From the NCBI GenBank assembly GCA_910577155.1, contig CAJTMS010000042.1:7955-19449 (forward strand): a DNA stretch of 11,495 bases. The letters are read 5' to 3'. Below the pieces are notes generated by a model. It saw only the letters and a program-made list of their open reading frames with translations. It did not search any database and was not told the origin of the DNA. The DNA comes from an uncultured Mailhella sp. Its GTDB lineage: Bacteria > Desulfobacterota > Desulfovibrionia > Desulfovibrionales > Desulfovibrionaceae. The position numbers and the translations under genes are program-made. Below, in pieces: positions 1 to 6,782 of this stretch. Numbering within the stretch: position 1 is the stretch's first letter; every line of letters begins with the position of its first letter.

Positions 1-23
1 AAAACAAATTATTTCAATAAGAT

Positions 24-32
24 AGTATACCA
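24..32 (-). promoter_or_regulatory. possible extended -10 promoter reading leftward
   Basis: On the minus strand this reads TGGTATACT, an extended -10 element (TG, one base, then a 5/6 match to TATAAT). No convincing -35 box lies 17 bases upstream, which extended -10 promoters can do without. It would drive a gene to the left of the window that cannot be seen. The surrounding bases are very AT-rich, so a chance match is quite possible. Confidence 0.25.
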
Positions 33-91
33 TATTTTTTGATTCACACGGATACTTTTGTTAAAAGTTCTTATAACAGAGTTAATTCTAC

Positions 92-121
92 TTGAAAAGA
101 AAAAGATTATACAGTAATAAT
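92..121 (+). promoter_or_regulatory. possible sigma-70 promoter for the SNF2 helicase gene
   Basis: TTGAAA (92-97) and AATAAT (116-121) are separated by 18 bases and lie about 120 bases before the helicase ATG. Bases 1-241 are otherwise AT-rich with no gene seen. The AT bias makes such matches common, so this is only a candidate. Confidence 0.25.
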
Positions 122-241
122 AAAATATCAGCTTAGTTATGCATCTATTTTTTTCTTTGTGTAACTTTTATTTTTAAATACATTTTTAACCTGTTTTGCT
201 TATTTCAACATATTCAAATAAATGGAAAAAAGGTTTGCAAT

Positions 242-3200
242 ATGAACAGACGCAATGAAACTGCCATATGCACAGCTCTGGAACATTTTATCCAACAAAC
301 TATTCCGGAATATATTACTGATTCCGGGAAAATGATTATTGCCGAAAATGGCATCAGCAATTTACTTTGGCGAATGGAAGATACCTACAGTCAGGCAAGC
401 TGTACTGTCCATGGTGAAGATTTCCAAGCCTATAGTCCTACGCTGACCATACGATTTAATGACAAGCATGTTGATTATGAATGTAACTGCATGGAATCCT
501 TTGGAAGTCCCTGCCGTCATGTGGCTGCTCTTGCTCTTGAATCCCTGTCTTCCCTTGCTGTTTCTCATAATACCCCTACGGAAACAACCACTATCCGCCC
601 TGAATGGCGGCAAAGCTTTAGAAATTTCTTTACCGCCAATTCCGAACCGGAAACAGGCAGGCATTATTTTCTTTTCAGATTTTTCCCGGAACCGGGACGC
701 CTTTCTGTTGAATTTTACCGCGCACGGCAAAATAAAACAGGACTTTCTACAGTACGGCAGGCTGTTACGCTGGAGGAAATTTTAAAAAATCCTGACTGGT
801 GTGAATATTCTCCTGAACTGCCTAAAATTTTAAAACAAATTGCCCAATATCTTGACTATTACGGACACCGGGTTGAAATCCCTGACGGGCTTTTATCATG
901 GTTTTTTTGGGCATTACGCAATGAAGAATATATTTTCTGGGAAGATACTGAAAAACCCTGCACCATTGAAAGTTCCACCATGGATTTGAAACTTCATCCG
1001 TCCCTTGATGAAGACGGTCTGCGTTTTGATATTATGCTGCAAAAAGAAGAGAAAAAGCCTTTTTCCATTCAGCGCGATGAAGACAGACCTGACCAGACTG
1101 TTGCTACATTTCATGGGCAAATTCCTCTTTGGGTGTGTTGGAATCAATGCTTTTATCCTGTCCAAACCTGCCTTAACCATGATGTTATCCAATCATTGGT
1201 ACAGGCAAGCCCCATTATTCCACAGGAGGATATTTCTGAATTTTTAGACCGTGTTTGGACGCGCTTGCCTTCCTCCGAACTGTATGAGCAGGAAGAGTTC
1301 CTCAAAATCATGGAACCTGTTTTCCAACCGGGCAGTTATAATCCCAAACTTTTCCTCGATGAGGAAGGCAGCCTGCTTACTCTTGAAATCCAAAACGTCT
1401 ACGAGAGCATACACGGCGAATTTACCCTTCCCGGACCTAATCCTGATTTTCAAACGGGAAGTTATGTTTTTGAAGGACAAACTTTCCTCCTGCGCCGTGC
1501 TCAGGAAGAAGAAGCAGCCCTTTTATCCCAACTTTCCGAAATGCACTTCCAGCCCCGGAACAATAAACTTTGGTTTATGGAACCGGAAGAAGCCATTTCT
1601 TTCCTTTTGGATTCCTATCCGACTCTGGTGCAAAACTGGCGGGTATACGGTGAAACTACGCTCTCCCGCTATAAAGTCCGTACCACAACGCCTGCCATTA
1701 ATGCCAGTGTTCAAAGCAATGAACAGGAAAAATGGTTCTCTCTTGATGTTAATGTTGAGTATGAAGGACAAAGCCTGCCCCTTGAAAAAATTTGGAAAGC
1801 ATGGCTTAAGGGTAAGCGCTATGTGCAATTAAAAGATGGTTCCTATGCCAGCCTTCCGGAATCTTGGCTTGAAAAACTTGCTCATAAGCTGAAAGTTCTG
1901 GGACTTGACCCCAATAAACCTCCTAAACACCATTTCAAACAATTTGAAGCTCCTGTTCTTGACAGTATTTTAGATGATTTGCCCAATGCCGTTGAAGATT
2001 CATTCTGGAGCAAATTACGGGATAATATCCGCCATTTCAAAGAAGTTAAGCAAATTGAAACACCTGCAGGACTGAATGCTTCCTTGCGCCCGTACCAAAT
2101 TCAGGGGATTTCCTATCTCAATTTCCTTGATGAATACGGCTTTGGCGGTATTTTGGCAGACGAAATGGGGCTTGGCAAAACAATACAGACCCTTGCCTTT
2201 ATCCAGCATATGAAGAATAAAGGCGCAGCAGGACCTAATCTTATTGTTGTGCCTACCTCTGTTTTACCAAACTGGGACAGAGAAGCTGAAAAATTTGTTC
2301 CGGATCTTAACCGCGTCATCGTGTACGGCACACGCCGTGAAAATATTTTCCGCAAAATCGCTGATGCTGACATAGTGATTACAACCTATGCCCTTTTGCG
2401 CCGAGATCTTGAAGAATTGGAACAGTATGAATTTAACGCCATCATCCTTGACGAAGCACAAAATATCAAAAATCCCAATACCATCACCACTAAGAGTGTG
2501 CGCAATATTAATGCCCGCATGCGGCTTTGCCTTTCCGGAACGCCTATTGAAAATAATCTCTTTGAATTATGGAGCTTATTTGAATTTCTTATGCCGGGCT
2601 TCCTTGGCTCACAGCATGCATTCCAACGGGGTATCATTAAACCCATAAAAGAAGGTGATACGGAAACATTGGAATACCTCCGCACACGGGTAAAACCCTT
2701 TATTTTACGCCGTACAAAAGCGGAAGTTGTCAAGGATCTTCCTCCAAAAGTGGAAAGTGTCACCTACTGCGCCATGGCAGAAGAACAGGCAGAACTCTAT
2801 GCCTCTCTTGCGCGTAAACTCCGCGAACAGGTACTTGCCGATGTTGATGAAAAAGGTATGGCAAAAAGCCAAATGTCTATTTTGGACGCCTTGCTCAAAC
2901 TTCGCCAAATCTGCTGTCACCCGAAACTCCTCAAAATGGAAATGCCCGGTTTTAGCGCCAATATTCCGTCAGGAAAATTTGAAACCTTTAAAGACATGGT
3001 GATTAACCTTGTGGAAGAAGGACATAAAATTCTGGTATTCTCCCAATTTGTACAAATGCTTCAGCAAATCAGTGCTTGGCTGCAAATGACGGATATTCCT
3101 TTCTGTTACCTTGACGGTTCCAGTAAGGACCGTTTGGAACAAGTGGATAAATTTAACAATAACCCGGATATCCCCATTTTCCTGATTTCTTTAAAAGCCG

Positions 3201-3475
3201 GCGGTACCGGGCTCAACCTGACCAGCGCAGATTATGTTATCCACTATGATCCATGGTGGAACCCCGCTGTAGAAAGTCAGGCAACAGACCGTGCCCACCG
3301 CATTGGACAGGCAAAACAAGTTTTCTCTTATAAACTGATTTGCCAAAATACGGTTGAAGAAAAAATCCTCAAACTGCAGGAAATGAAACGTGGTGTTGCC
3401 GAAGCCGTTATTCCCGGACAAGATTCTTGGAAATCCCTCACCCGCGATGACCTTGAAATGCTCTTTGAAGTATAA
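242..3475 (+). CDS. SWIM zinc-finger SNF2-family DEAD/DEAH-like helicase
   Basis: 1077-residue ATP-dependent DNA translocase of the bacterial SNF2 group; it probably acts on nucleoid DNA or on protein bound to DNA, but its exact partner is unknown. An N-terminal SWIM zinc finger is visible as C81-x-C83 followed by C91-x-H93. A long middle region (about 110-600) fits the SNF2-associated part of this group. The two helicase lobes follow: Q-like motif LRPYQ near 614, Walker A MGLGKT at 642-647, DEAQ at 737-740, SGTP at 765-768, then LISLKAGGTGLNL and QATDRAHRIGQ (1013-1023) as motifs V and VI. All catalytic motifs are intact, so it should be active. The ATG at 242 is preceded by AAAAGG eight bases upstream. 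It is a single gene with convergent and distant neighbours, so context says little about its job. Confidence is high on family and low on biological role. Confidence 0.95.
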   Translation: MNRRNETAICTALEHFIQQTIPEYITDSGKMIIAENGISNLLWRMEDTYSQASCTVHGEDFQAYSPTLTIRFNDKHVDYECNCMESFGSPCRHVAALALESLSSLAVSHNTPTETTTIRPEWRQSFRNFFTANSEPETGRHYFLFRFFPEPGRLSVEFYRARQNKTGLSTVRQAVTLEEILKNPDWCEYSPELPKILKQIAQYLDYYGHRVEIPDGLLSWFFWALRNEEYIFWEDTEKPCTIESSTMDLKLHPSLDEDGLRFDIMLQKEEKKPFSIQRDEDRPDQTVATFHGQIPLWVCWNQCFYPVQTCLNHDVIQSLVQASPIIPQEDISEFLDRVWTRLPSSELYEQEEFLKIMEPVFQPGSYNPKLFLDEEGSLLTLEIQNVYESIHGEFTLPGPNPDFQTGSYVFEGQTFLLRRAQEEEAALLSQLSEMHFQPRNNKLWFMEPEEAISFLLDSYPTLVQNWRVYGETTLSRYKVRTTTPAINASVQSNEQEKWFSLDVNVEYEGQSLPLEKIWKAWLKGKRYVQLKDGSYASLPESWLEKLAHKLKVLGLDPNKPPKHHFKQFEAPVLDSILDDLPNAVEDSFWSKLRDNIRHFKEVKQIETPAGLNASLRPYQIQGISYLNFLDEYGFGGILADEMGLGKTIQTLAFIQHMKNKGAAGPNLIVVPTSVLPNWDREAEKFVPDLNRVIVYGTRRENIFRKIADADIVITTYALLRRDLEELEQYEFNAIILDEAQNIKNPNTITTKSVRNINARMRLCLSGTPIENNLFELWSLFEFLMPGFLGSQHAFQRGIIKPIKEGDTETLEYLRTRVKPFILRRTKAEVVKDLPPKVESVTYCAMAEEQAELYASLARKLREQVLADVDEKGMAKSQMSILDALLKLRQICCHPKLLKMEMPGFSANIPSGKFETFKDMVINLVEEGHKILVFSQFVQMLQQISAWLQMTDIPFCYLDGSSKDRLEQVDKFNNNPDIPIFLISLKAGGTGLNLTSADYVIHYDPWWNPAVESQATDRAHRIGQAKQVFSYKLICQNTVEEKILKLQEMKRGVAEAVIPGQDSWKSLTRDDLEMLFEV

Positions 3476-3476
3476 C

Positions 3477-3532
3477 AAGGTGTAACCTCTCATCATGCAG
3501 AAGAAGATTTTTATCTTCCTTTTTAACACCTT
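3477..3532 (+). terminator. probable terminator of the SNF2 helicase gene
   Basis: An inner hairpin GAAGAT / ATCTTC (3503-3508 with 3513-3518) is followed by CTTTTT (3519-3524). An outer pairing AAGGTGT (3477-3483) with ACACCTT (3526-3532) encloses it. It starts one base after the stop codon. The inner stem is short and AT-rich, so termination may be incomplete. Confidence 0.45.
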
Positions 3533-3602
3533 ATCATGATTCAAAAACAAATCCGTTATGGATAATTATAACGGGTTTGCGTTAAGGGGATTGGGAGCTG
3601 AG
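3523..3602 (-). repeat. dispersed stem-loop repeat, copy 1; likely terminator of the secreted-protein gene
   Basis: On the minus strand the order is: a CCCAATCCCC block (about 3584-3598), then a stem-loop with arms 3568-3578 and 3549-3559 around an 8-base loop, then GTTTTTG (3542-3548). The arms pair over 11 positions with a single C-A mismatch (a G-U pair on the other strand). The core GTTATGGA and the flanks match copies 2 and 3 near 5400 and 5570. Its place two bases after the stop of the minus-strand gene, with a T-tract behind the stem, fits a rho-independent terminator supplied by a repeat. Confidence 0.65.
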
Positions 3603-3603
3603 T

Positions 3604-4359
3604 TCATTCTTTGCCGGAATATTCAGTCAGGATATCAAGCGGAATAAGCGTAATAAATGTATTCAAAACAGATCTTGTCCAGTCAAGTGCCTGATAATAG
3701 TTATTATCCAGCAAATACATGGAACTTGACAAGAAATAAATTTGCCCCTCTGCCAAAAAAGGATAATGGGATAAAAACGAAACAACACTGTGATTATCAC
3801 TCAGGGCAAGGGTCAGCATAATACTGTATTTATGATCAACTCTGCCTCGTTCCTTTTTGTATTGAATATAAACATTTTTCCCCGCAAGCAGATACTCATA
3901 CATTTTCTCTTCCCATGCTTTTTTTTCATTAAAAGAGGGAGGAGCAATCTTTTCAAAACTTTGATATACTGCTTCCAGCGATTCCCGTACAAAGGATATC
4001 TGCAATTTTTGCAAAGGAATATTCTTATGCATAATTTGCGGCATACGATAAAAATACACCATATTGATAATGGCATTATAATGCCCGCGTTCTAATTCCT
4101 GTCTGGAAGAATTGGGCAGGTACACTTCCAAAAGCTCTGCACTTTGCGGAATTTGTTTTTGGACTTCTGCAAAAAAATCAGGAAAATTCTCTTTGACAGG
4201 GAAAAAATCCAATATTTTCGCTTTATAAACTGCGGTCAATTCCTCTGCAATATCCCGCGTAATTTCATGGATTTTAAGCTTATTTGTTTCCTCTGCAGCA
4301 TAACAATGGGGAAATACAGAAAAATTGAACAATAAAAATAAAATCAATATATATTTCAT
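3604..4359 (-). CDS. secreted protein of unknown function
   Basis: 251 residues; I do not recognise the family. The N-terminus is a classical signal peptide: Lys2, then a hydrophobic run of Ile, Leu and Phe to about residue 16, and a likely signal peptidase I site after Ala21 or Ala22 (CYA-AEE). Cys19 is not in a good lipobox (PHC), so a lipoprotein is unlikely. The mature part is mostly helical-looking with many Lys, Glu and Tyr. It has no clear metal-binding or catalytic motif and no further obvious membrane segment, though the last 40 residues are fairly hydrophobic. The ATG (4357-4359) follows a weak AAGAGA site. It is transcribed away from xerD, from an 84-base divergent intergenic region. 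It probably acts in the periplasm or outer envelope; anything more would be guessing. Confidence 0.75.
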   Translation of the reverse strand: MKYILILFLLFNFSVFPHCYAAEETNKLKIHEITRDIAEELTAVYKAKILDFFPVKENFPDFFAEVQKQIPQSAELLEVYLPNSSRQELERGHYNAIINMVYFYRMPQIMHKNIPLQKLQISFVRESLEAVYQSFEKIAPPSFNEKKAWEEKMYEYLLAGKNVYIQYKKERGRVDHKYSIMLTLALSDNHSVVSFLSHYPFLAEGQIYFLSSSMYLLDNNYYQALDWTRSVLNTFITLIPLDILTEYSGKE

Positions 4360-4374
4360 ATAGTTATTTATCTC

Positions 4375-4403
4375 TTCAAAATTATTTTAAAATACTGTAA
4401 AAT
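4375..4403 (+). promoter_or_regulatory. candidate xerD promoter
   Basis: TTCAAA (4375-4380) and TAAAAT (4398-4403) have an ideal 17-base spacer and lie 40 bases before the xerD ATG. The hexamers match the sigma-70 consensus at 4/6 and 5/6 positions. The intergenic region is shared with the divergent secreted-protein gene, for which I could not pick a clear promoter. Confidence 0.4.
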
Positions 4404-4443
4404 AAAACAGCGCGAAGAGCAAGACAAGAAAAAAGGAAAAATC

Positions 4444-5340
4444 ATGCTAGCCCACAGCGACGAATGGTTAAATCATCTTCTTATCCAGCAGGGATTATCA
4501 GAACACACGGTTTTGGCATATACGCAAGACTTGGAAACCCTTGAAGCATTTATGCAGACAAGCACGCTCAAACTTGCAGACATTGACGAGGACAGGCTGC
4601 TCCTTTTTTCCATTTTTCTAAGCCAAAAAGGTGACAGCAAACGAACCATCGCAAGACGACTTTCCTGTCTGCGAAAATTTTTTGCATGGCTCTATGAGGA
4701 AAAACACATCACCCAAAATCCTGCCGAACTTTTGGATACCCCTAAGCTCCCCTTGTATTTGCCGGAAGTTTTGAGCATTGAAGAAATACAAAGGCTGCTT
4801 TCAGCTCCCGATACATCGACAAAACTGGGGCAGCGTGACCTTGCCATGCTGCATTTGCTCTATGCATCCGGTCTGCGTGTCAGTGAGCTTGTCCATGTCA
4901 AAGCGACAGATATTGATTTTGAGCGGGGCATTATCCGTGTTTTTGGCAAAGGAAAAAAAGAACGGCTTATTCCTCTTCACACAATTGCCCTTTCTGTTTT
5001 GACAGCGTATTTGCAAAATACAAGAAACCAATTTACCAATGGCAAAAACGCAGATGATGAACTATTTTTAAACCGTTCCGGAAAAAAACTCACCCGTCAG
5101 GGAATTTGGAAGCTGATTAAACGCTATGCCGTGCTTGCCGATATACAGAGCATTATTTCCCCGCATACCCTCCGGCATAGTTTTGCCACACACCTTCTCG
5201 AGGGGGGAGCTGACCTTCGGACTGTACAAATTTTATTGGGACACAGCGATCTTGCGGCGACAGAACTCTATACGCATATTTGCCAAAGCAAAATTCAGGA
5301 AATTTACGCCCATGCCCACCCAAGGTGCTATGAAAAGTAA
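4444..5340 (+). CDS. xerD: tyrosine recombinase XerD
   Basis: 298-residue site-specific recombinase that resolves chromosome dimers at dif together with XerC, at the division septum under FtsK control (family knowledge). The N-terminal SAM-like core-binding domain spans about 1-100 and the catalytic domain about 110-298. All catalytic residues are present: R145, K169, H241, R244, H267 and the nucleophile Y276. Each sits exactly three residues before its E. coli XerD counterpart (R148, K172, H244, R247, H270, Y279), and the C-terminus ends in HPR as XerD does. This favours XerD over XerC or a phage integrase. AAGGA lies six bases before the ATG. No mobile-element genes adjoin it. A repeat-rich region begins about 55 bases after its stop. 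Confidence 0.93.
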   Translation: MLAHSDEWLNHLLIQQGLSEHTVLAYTQDLETLEAFMQTSTLKLADIDEDRLLLFSIFLSQKGDSKRTIARRLSCLRKFFAWLYEEKHITQNPAELLDTPKLPLYLPEVLSIEEIQRLLSAPDTSTKLGQRDLAMLHLLYASGLRVSELVHVKATDIDFERGIIRVFGKGKKERLIPLHTIALSVLTAYLQNTRNQFTNGKNADDELFLNRSGKKLTRQGIWKLIKRYAVLADIQSIISPHTLRHSFATHLLEGGADLRTVQILLGHSDLAATELYTHICQSKIQEIYAHAHPRCYEK

Positions 5341-5394
5341 AGGCTTGCTTTTTTATTTTCTTGGGAGAACTACATCTTTGCTGCCGCACAACGT

Positions 5395-5434
5395 AAAACC
5401 GTTATGGACAATATCCATAACGATTTTGTTTTTT
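5395..5434 (+). terminator. xerD terminator; dispersed stem-loop repeat, copy 2
   Basis: Arms 5395-5408 and 5414-5427 pair over 14 positions with one C-A mismatch around a CAATA loop, and GTTTTTT follows (5428-5434): a good rho-independent terminator for xerD. The stem core GTTATGGA and the flanks (AACG before it, TTTGTTTTT after it) match copy 1 on the opposite strand near 3549-3578, including the C-A mismatch at the same place. So this terminator belongs to a repeat family. Confidence 0.7.
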
Positions 5435-5443
5435 ATGCAGTTT

Positions 5444-5493
5444 TAGAGCGTTTCCGCATAATATTCGTAATTTTTATTTTCTTTGGGGAAATG
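5444..5493 (+). repeat. 50-bp dispersed repeat, copy A
   Basis: This stretch, from TAGAGCGTTTCC to GGGGAAATG, recurs in the same orientation at 11445-11495. Between the copies I count one substitution (CGTAA versus CATAA) and one extra G in the G-run. The sequence to the left of the copies differs, so the left boundary is at TAGAGCG. Confidence 0.85.
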
Positions 5494-5545
5494 ATTATCG
5501 CTGCTGTCGCTATCCGTAGAGCTCGTTCACTCGCTAACAGCTGCC

Positions 5546-5596
5546 GCTCCCCCAATCCCCCTCAAAGCCCTGTTATGGACGTTGTCCATAACAGGG
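5546..5596 (+). repeat. dispersed stem-loop repeat, copy 3
   Basis: A CCCCAATCCCC block (5550-5560) is followed by a perfect 13-bp stem (5568-5580 with 5584-5596) and a 3-base GTT loop. The core is GTTATGGAC / GTCCATAAC. It matches copy 1 in both the C-rich block and the stem core, but it lacks a T-tract and so is not an obvious terminator in this direction. Confidence 0.75.
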
Positions 5597-5682
5597 AATT
5601 AATATTCTTGATGTTAACAGGAATTGCTCTAAACAGTTACGTAAATAATTACAAGTAAGTTTTATAAAGCTTACAACGTTTT

Positions 5683-5726
5683 AAAAAAAGCAAAGGAGAA
5701 AACTTTTGGAAAAGCTTTCTCCCTTG
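5683..5726 (-). terminator. terminator of the glycosylase-ogt-PEP mutase-gpsA operon
   Basis: Bases 5710-5725 and 5692-5707 pair over about 16 positions on the minus strand, two of them G-U pairs. Seven T residues follow shortly after the stem (5683-5689 read on the minus strand). The wobble pairs form only in the minus-strand transcript, so the direction is clear. It lies about 40 bases after the gpsA stop codon. Confidence 0.75.
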
Positions 5727-5763
5727 AAAATTATAATTTTTAGTATAATTCTAAACAGTTAAA

Positions 5764-6765
5764 TTAAATTTGTTCAGATTTCCGTTCCCGATTAATAAGA
5801 TAGGCTAAACCGTCCTGCGGGGTAAATTCACCGTCCAGAATTTTCTTCATAGTATAAGCAATAGGCATTTCAACCCCAAGGTTATGGGCAACAGCACACA
5901 CGGCATGGGTTGTGGCAACCCCTTCAGCAACACTGTTCATGCTGGCTATGATATCCTCAAGTTTTTCTCCCCTTCCAAGACGCAGACCAACCTGCCTGTT
6001 GCGGGACAAATCCCCGCTGCAGGTTAACATTAAATCCCCAATCCCGGAAAGTCCCATAAAAGTCTGGAAACTTGCCCCCATAGCCAAACCAAGACGGCAC
6101 ATTTCCGCCAAACCTCTGGTTACCAGCGACGCTCTTGCATTATCACCGAACTTTAGACCGTCACTGACCCCTGCCGCAATAGCATAAATATTTTTTATTG
6201 CTCCGCCAAGTTCCACCCCTAAAACATCTGTGGACGAATAGCAGCGAAAATAAGGAGTTGTAAAAATATCACGCAAATGCACAGCCCGACTTTCATCAGC
6301 ACAGGCAAGGGTACAAGCTGTTGGCATATCAAGAGCCACTTCTTTGGCAAAAGACGGTCCGGATAAAACCGCATAACGGGCAGATTCATCTTCCAAACTA
6401 AAAATTTGCGGCACGACCATGGATAAAGGCAAAAGCCGTTTTAAATCAATACCCTTTGCAACATTAATTAAGGTTGTCATTTCTCCAAAATACGGTACAA
6501 ACCGAGGCAGCAATTCTGCCTGCTTTTGGCACGGCAAGGCAATAACCCAATACTCACATTCCGATAAAATATCAAATTTTGTTGTTGCCACAATTTTGTC
6601 ACAAAGCCGTATTCCGGACAAATACTTACAATTTTCATGCACAGTATTGATGGAGTGAGCAACATTTTCATCACGCAGGACAAGATAAGTATCATGCCCT
6701 GATTTTGCCAAAACATGGGCTAAACAGGTTCCAAAATTTCCCCCTCCAAGAACAGCTATCTGCAT
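5764..6765 (-). CDS. gpsA: glycerol-3-phosphate dehydrogenase [NAD(P)+]
   Basis: 333-residue cytosolic enzyme that reduces dihydroxyacetone phosphate to sn-glycerol 3-phosphate, the backbone of phospholipids. The N-terminal Rossmann fold starts with GGGNFG (residues 7-12, the GxGxxG motif), and NVAKGID is the conserved lysine loop. The C-terminal helical domain contains GGAIKNIYA with catalytic K191 and the substrate-binding NARASLVTRG stretch. Length is normal for GpsA. I start at the ATG at 6763-6765 (MQIAVLG), with GGGG about six bases upstream. The frame is open to a TTG at 6777, but that codon has no Shine-Dalgarno site and would add four residues before the fold. It is the last gene of the operon, 17 bases after the PEP mutase-family gene. 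No truncation or missing catalytic residue is seen. Confidence 0.95.
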   Translation of the reverse strand: MQIAVLGGGNFGTCLAHVLAKSGHDTYLVLRDENVAHSINTVHENCKYLSGIRLCDKIVATTKFDILSECEYWVIALPCQKQAELLPRFVPYFGEMTTLINVAKGIDLKRLLPLSMVVPQIFSLEDESARYAVLSGPSFAKEVALDMPTACTLACADESRAVHLRDIFTTPYFRCYSSTDVLGVELGGAIKNIYAIAAGVSDGLKFGDNARASLVTRGLAEMCRLGLAMGASFQTFMGLSGIGDLMLTCSGDLSRNRQVGLRLGRGEKLEDIIASMNSVAEGVATTHAVCAVAHNLGVEMPIAYTMKKILDGEFTPQDGLAYLINRERKSEQI

Positions 6766-6782
6766 AAAAAACCCCAATTCGA

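Larger units (their letters stand above)
5391..5600 (+). repeat. composite repeat region bounded by two related stem-loops
   Basis: Two stem-loops with the shared core GTTATGGAC (5395-5427 and 5568-5596) bracket about 140 bases, which include the 50-bp dispersed repeat at 5444-5493. The inner right part (about 5500-5570) is much more GC-rich than the surroundings. A reading frame of 84 codons runs through it (5404-5658), but it starts inside a stem, has no Shine-Dalgarno site and shows no protein-like pattern, so I do not call a gene. It could be a small non-autonomous element or a cluster of intergenic repeats. No target-site duplication was evident. Confidence 0.45.

Noticed and set aside
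1251..1832. 193-codon frame on + inside the SNF2 gene
   Set aside because: It lies fully within the helicase gene in another frame and its product shows no protein-family pattern, being rich in the Lys, Phe and Pro expected from a shifted reading.
242..3475. SNF2 gene as part of a DISARM or other defence island
   Set aside because: No methyltransferase, DrmA/B, nuclease or other defence gene is in the window, and the SWIM-SNF2 form is a common stand-alone gene.
4444..5340. xerD as the integrase of a genomic island
   Set aside because: All active-site positions match E. coli XerD with a constant offset of three, and no tRNA, attachment-site pair or cargo genes adjoin it.
5404..5658. 84-codon open frame through the repeat region
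   Set aside because: It starts inside a terminator stem, has no Shine-Dalgarno site and overlaps two stem-loops and the dispersed repeat. It looks like a frame kept open by chance.
5655..5674. Hairpin GTAAG...CTTAC as a second terminator
   Set aside because: The stem is short and AT-rich, and no T-tract follows in the plus direction.
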